This document shows, one piece after another, positions 6,901 to 7,734 of a DNA stretch of 7,734 bases. Source of the DNA: Acidobacteriota bacterium (lineage in GTDB: Bacteria; Acidobacteriota; Blastocatellia; Pyrinomonadales; Pyrinomonadaceae); assembly GCA_013698055.1 (NCBI GenBank), contig JACCVS010000260.1, positions 1 to 7,734 of the forward strand. The letters are read 5' to 3'. Positions within the stretch are counted from its first letter, which is position 1, and each line of letters begins with the position of its first letter. The position numbers and the translations under genes are program-made. The notes beneath the pieces are model-generated. The model ran no database searches and was not told the origin of the DNA. It was given only the letters and a program-made list of their open reading frames with translations.

Positions 6901-7734
6901 CGTCACGAACAGCGGCTACATCAAGCGCACGCCGATCACGACTTACCAACGGCAGGGGCGTGGCGGCAAAGGACGCTTCGGCGCTTCGACCGGCAAGAAC
7001 GGCGATTTCGTCGAGCATCTCTTCATCGCGACGACACACGCCTACCTGATGATCTTCACGGACAACGGGCAGGTCTTCAAGATCAAGGTTCACGAAGTGC
7101 CGGATGCGGCGGCCTCGGCTCGCGGCAAGGCAATCGTCAATCTCATCAACATTCCGACGACGCGCAAGCTCGCCGGTGTTATTCCCGTGCGTGAGTTTTC
7201 CGAAGGTCGTTATGTGGTCATGGTGACGCGCAAAGGCGTCATCAAGAAAACGTCTCTGGCTGATTTCCAGAACATCCGCATGAATGGCATCAACGCCATC
7301 AACATTGACGACCAGGATGAGTTGCTCGACGTGGTGTTGACCGACGGGACGAAGCGAATCTTCATCGCGACGAATAACGGATTGGCGATTCGCTTTGACG
7401 AGAAGGGTGTCAGGCCGATGGGTCGCGCGACGCGCGGCGTGCGCGGCATTGATCTACGCAAAGACGATTTCGTCGTCTCTCTCTGCGCCGTCTCTGCCGA
7501 AGATAACGAGCGAATGCTCTCTGTCTCCGAGCAGGGCTTCGGCAAGCAAACGAAGATCACCGACTATCGTTTCCAATCGCGCGGCGGCAAGGGCGTGATC
7601 AACATGAAGACGACCCCCAAAACCGGCAAAGTGGTCGCCGTCTTCACCGTTGATGATGACTCCGAGATCATGATCATCACGCAACAGGGCAAGCTCATCC
7701 GCATCGAAGCCGACAGTATTCGCAAGACCGGGCG
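3959..7734 (+). CDS. gyrA: DNA gyrase subunit A precursor with in-frame intein, 3' truncated
   Basis: GyrA cuts and rejoins DNA in the A2B2 gyrase that introduces negative supercoils using ATP. One open frame runs from ATG 3959 to the window edge (1258 codons, no stop). Removing the 440-codon intein leaves 818 GyrA residues; E. coli GyrA has 875. The first 71 residues include the typical N-terminus (YLDYAMSVIIGRALPDVRDG). The rest resumes at CIGKYHPHGD, with catalytic Tyr at extein residue 121 (codon 5639-5641, AMRYTE; E. coli Y122). Breakage-reunion and coiled-coil regions follow. The C-terminal pinwheel has blade-like repeats (VTNSGYIKRTP, IFTDNGQVFKIK, VTRKGVIKKT, ATNNGLAIRF) and a GyrA box QGRGGKG (6953-6973), which marks it as GyrA rather than ParC. 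The window ends in the last visible blade, so the C-terminal tail is unseen. Quinolone positions: Thr82 (E. coli S83) and Asp86 (E. coli D87). Confidence 0.95.
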   Translation, partial: METTTEKNYINIEDEMRRSYLDYAMSVIIGRALPDVRDGLKPVHRRVLWAMNELGNQYNKAYKKSARVVGDCFVKGTLVHTEHGLKPIEEIERGECVQLPNGYTSEVVAAFHNPPAPVLDVTLSNGVTLTVTHGQLFRVLNDDLTIGWERADSLAGKRVLVSNPRALGGGVAHPNATQRAAAYSVGLLVAEGYLTDRGRSRRVGIQMVDREPLEFVSAFCATQGVTAAWHERAPQQPHHQLQHGLRFSGLPVAFEACANTSAHKEVPAWILADRRLYAPFLAGFTDGDGHFRAHGKQREAVLVSTSEKLIAQIQAMLADGGIHATHIREDFLTRAYGAKFLPRHMLTLTGANAAGFARLIAPHLQIARKQTDANVIAGTRRRVLNTTTECVPGAPVFSELSAHHLGGGWYKDANGDKFRAGIKYATGAKIRYASDLSAKTLSYRQIETWGLLSKLERIGSPLATRLKTVMETYCVIAVAAVSNRGALAETYDVQIANANHEFLAHGVAVHNCIGKYHPHGDTAVYDTIVRMAQDFSMRYPLIDGQGNFGSVDGDAAAAMRYTEVRMARLTTQILTDIEKETVDFRPNYDESLSEPTVLPARIPNLLINGSDGIAVGMATKIPPHNLTEVLDATIALLRKPSTSIEELAKIVTGPDFPTGGFIYGGDELKRSYTTGRGVIQMRARAAIDRIGRGTTERDAIVITEIPFQVNKARLIERIAELVNEKKLEGISDLRDESDRDGMRIVVELKRDAVPQVILNKLYKMTPMQSSFGVINLAIVNGQPRVLNIKEMLEAFIDFRREVVKRRTEYELRKARARAHILEGLTKAIDALDYIVTLIRNSSSVDEARQWLTGNTNTMSDVKSWKGVPTDVALPDYVKKLQKTIKRLEFSELQAQAILDLQLRRLAALERQKIIDEYEGIIKLMAELEEILANENSLRRVIVEELQEVKKDFGDARRTEIIDEGVELSIEDLIADEDVAITVTNSGYIKRTPITTYQRQGRGGKGRFGASTGKNGDFVEHLFIATTHAYLMIFTDNGQVFKIKVHEVPDAAASARGKAIVNLINIPTTRKLAGVIPVREFSEGRYVVMVTRKGVIKKTSLADFQNIRMNGINAINIDDQDELLDVVLTDGTKRIFIATNNGLAIRFDEKGVRPMGRATRGVRGIDLRKDDFVVSLCAVSAEDNERMLSVSEQGFGKQTKITDYRFQSRGGKGVINMKTTPKTGKVVAVFTVDDDSEIMIITQQGKLIRIEADSIRKTG
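4172..5491 (+). mobile_element. Intein with LAGLIDADG homing endonuclease inside GyrA
   Basis: This 440-residue protein-splicing element lies in frame between GyrA D71 and C72. Block A begins at Cys1 (CFVKGTLVHTEHGLKPIEEI). Block B carries the TxxH motif T59-VT-H62. Block C, the first LAGLIDADG motif, is SVGLLVAEGY (113-122, acid E120). Block D is KEVPAWIL (193-200). Block E, the second motif, is FLAGFTDGDGHF (209-220, acid D217). Block H is near STSEKLIAQIQ (233-243). Block F is TYDVQIANANHEFLA (419-433) and block G GVAVHN (435-440), followed by Cys+1. All splicing residues (Cys1, His62, His439, Asn440, Cys+1) and both endonuclease acids are present, so it looks competent for splicing and possibly for homing. 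Residues about 305-400 are an extra segment between the endonuclease core and the Hint C-terminal part. G+C over 4201-5460 is about 61% by hand count, slightly above sampled GyrA lines (about 57%). A group I intron is excluded by the continuous frame and Hint motifs. Confidence 0.95.
6953..6973 (+). other. GyrA box (QGRGGKG) at the start of the C-terminal pinwheel
   Basis: The seven codons give Q-G-R-G-G-K-G, where the consensus is QRRGGKG. In GyrA this loop is needed to wrap DNA around the C-terminal domain for supercoiling. A related loop, QSRGGKG, recurs at 7574-7594 in a later blade. Confidence 0.8.

Noticed and set aside
3959..7734. Frameshift or assembly error in gyrA as the cause of the 1.3 kb insert
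   Set aside because: I translated the whole stretch: there is no stop, the insert is an exact multiple of three, and both junctions match intein splice sites.

Overview
This 7.7 kb window reads as chromosomal DNA of a bacterium with moderately high G+C (about 57% in the lines I counted by hand). The best guess is an Acidobacteriota member, probably class Blastocatellia. That rests on remembered family resemblance (a PknB-like kinase opening with a LLQNRY / GQGGMGAVY / VALKE pattern, a tandem-PilZ protein and the GyrA sequence style), not on a search. I see no tRNA, rRNA, CRISPR array, IS element or phage gene.

Layout. (1) 69-1724, +: a one-pass membrane Ser/Thr protein kinase with a complete catalytic core and a Pro/Arg-rich outer tail. 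(2) 1725-1817: a short convergent intergenic region with a 16-bp inverted repeat. (3) 3602 back to 1818, -: a tightly packed three-gene operon in the order tandem-PilZ protein, small Cys-rich protein of unknown function, and PlsC-type 1-acyl-glycerol-3-phosphate acyltransferase. The first two genes are 1 nt apart, and the last two overlap as TTGA with a TTG start. (4) 3603-3958: a divergent intergenic region with a good sigma70-like promoter pointing at gyrA. (5) 3959 to the window end, +: gyrA, DNA gyrase subunit A, running off the right edge within its C-terminal beta-pinwheel.

The main discovery is inside gyrA. The reading frame is continuous, but after 71 GyrA residues it is interrupted by a 440-residue intein (4172-5491). 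The intein has Cys1, a TxxH block B, two LAGLIDADG motifs with both catalytic acids, a block F and a terminal His-Asn followed by Cys+1. Removing it restores an uninterrupted GyrA sequence (...VVGD/CIGKYHPHGD...). The insertion point lies in the quinolone-resistance-determining region of the winged-helix DNA-binding domain. It is about 50 residues upstream of the catalytic tyrosine, where the well-known mycobacterial GyrA inteins sit. Active gyrase in this organism should therefore depend on protein splicing.

Functionally the window mixes housekeeping and signalling: DNA topology (gyrA), phospholipid synthesis (plsC) linked by operon structure to a probable c-di-GMP receptor (PilZ), and a transmembrane kinase. 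Nothing links the kinase to the other genes except position.
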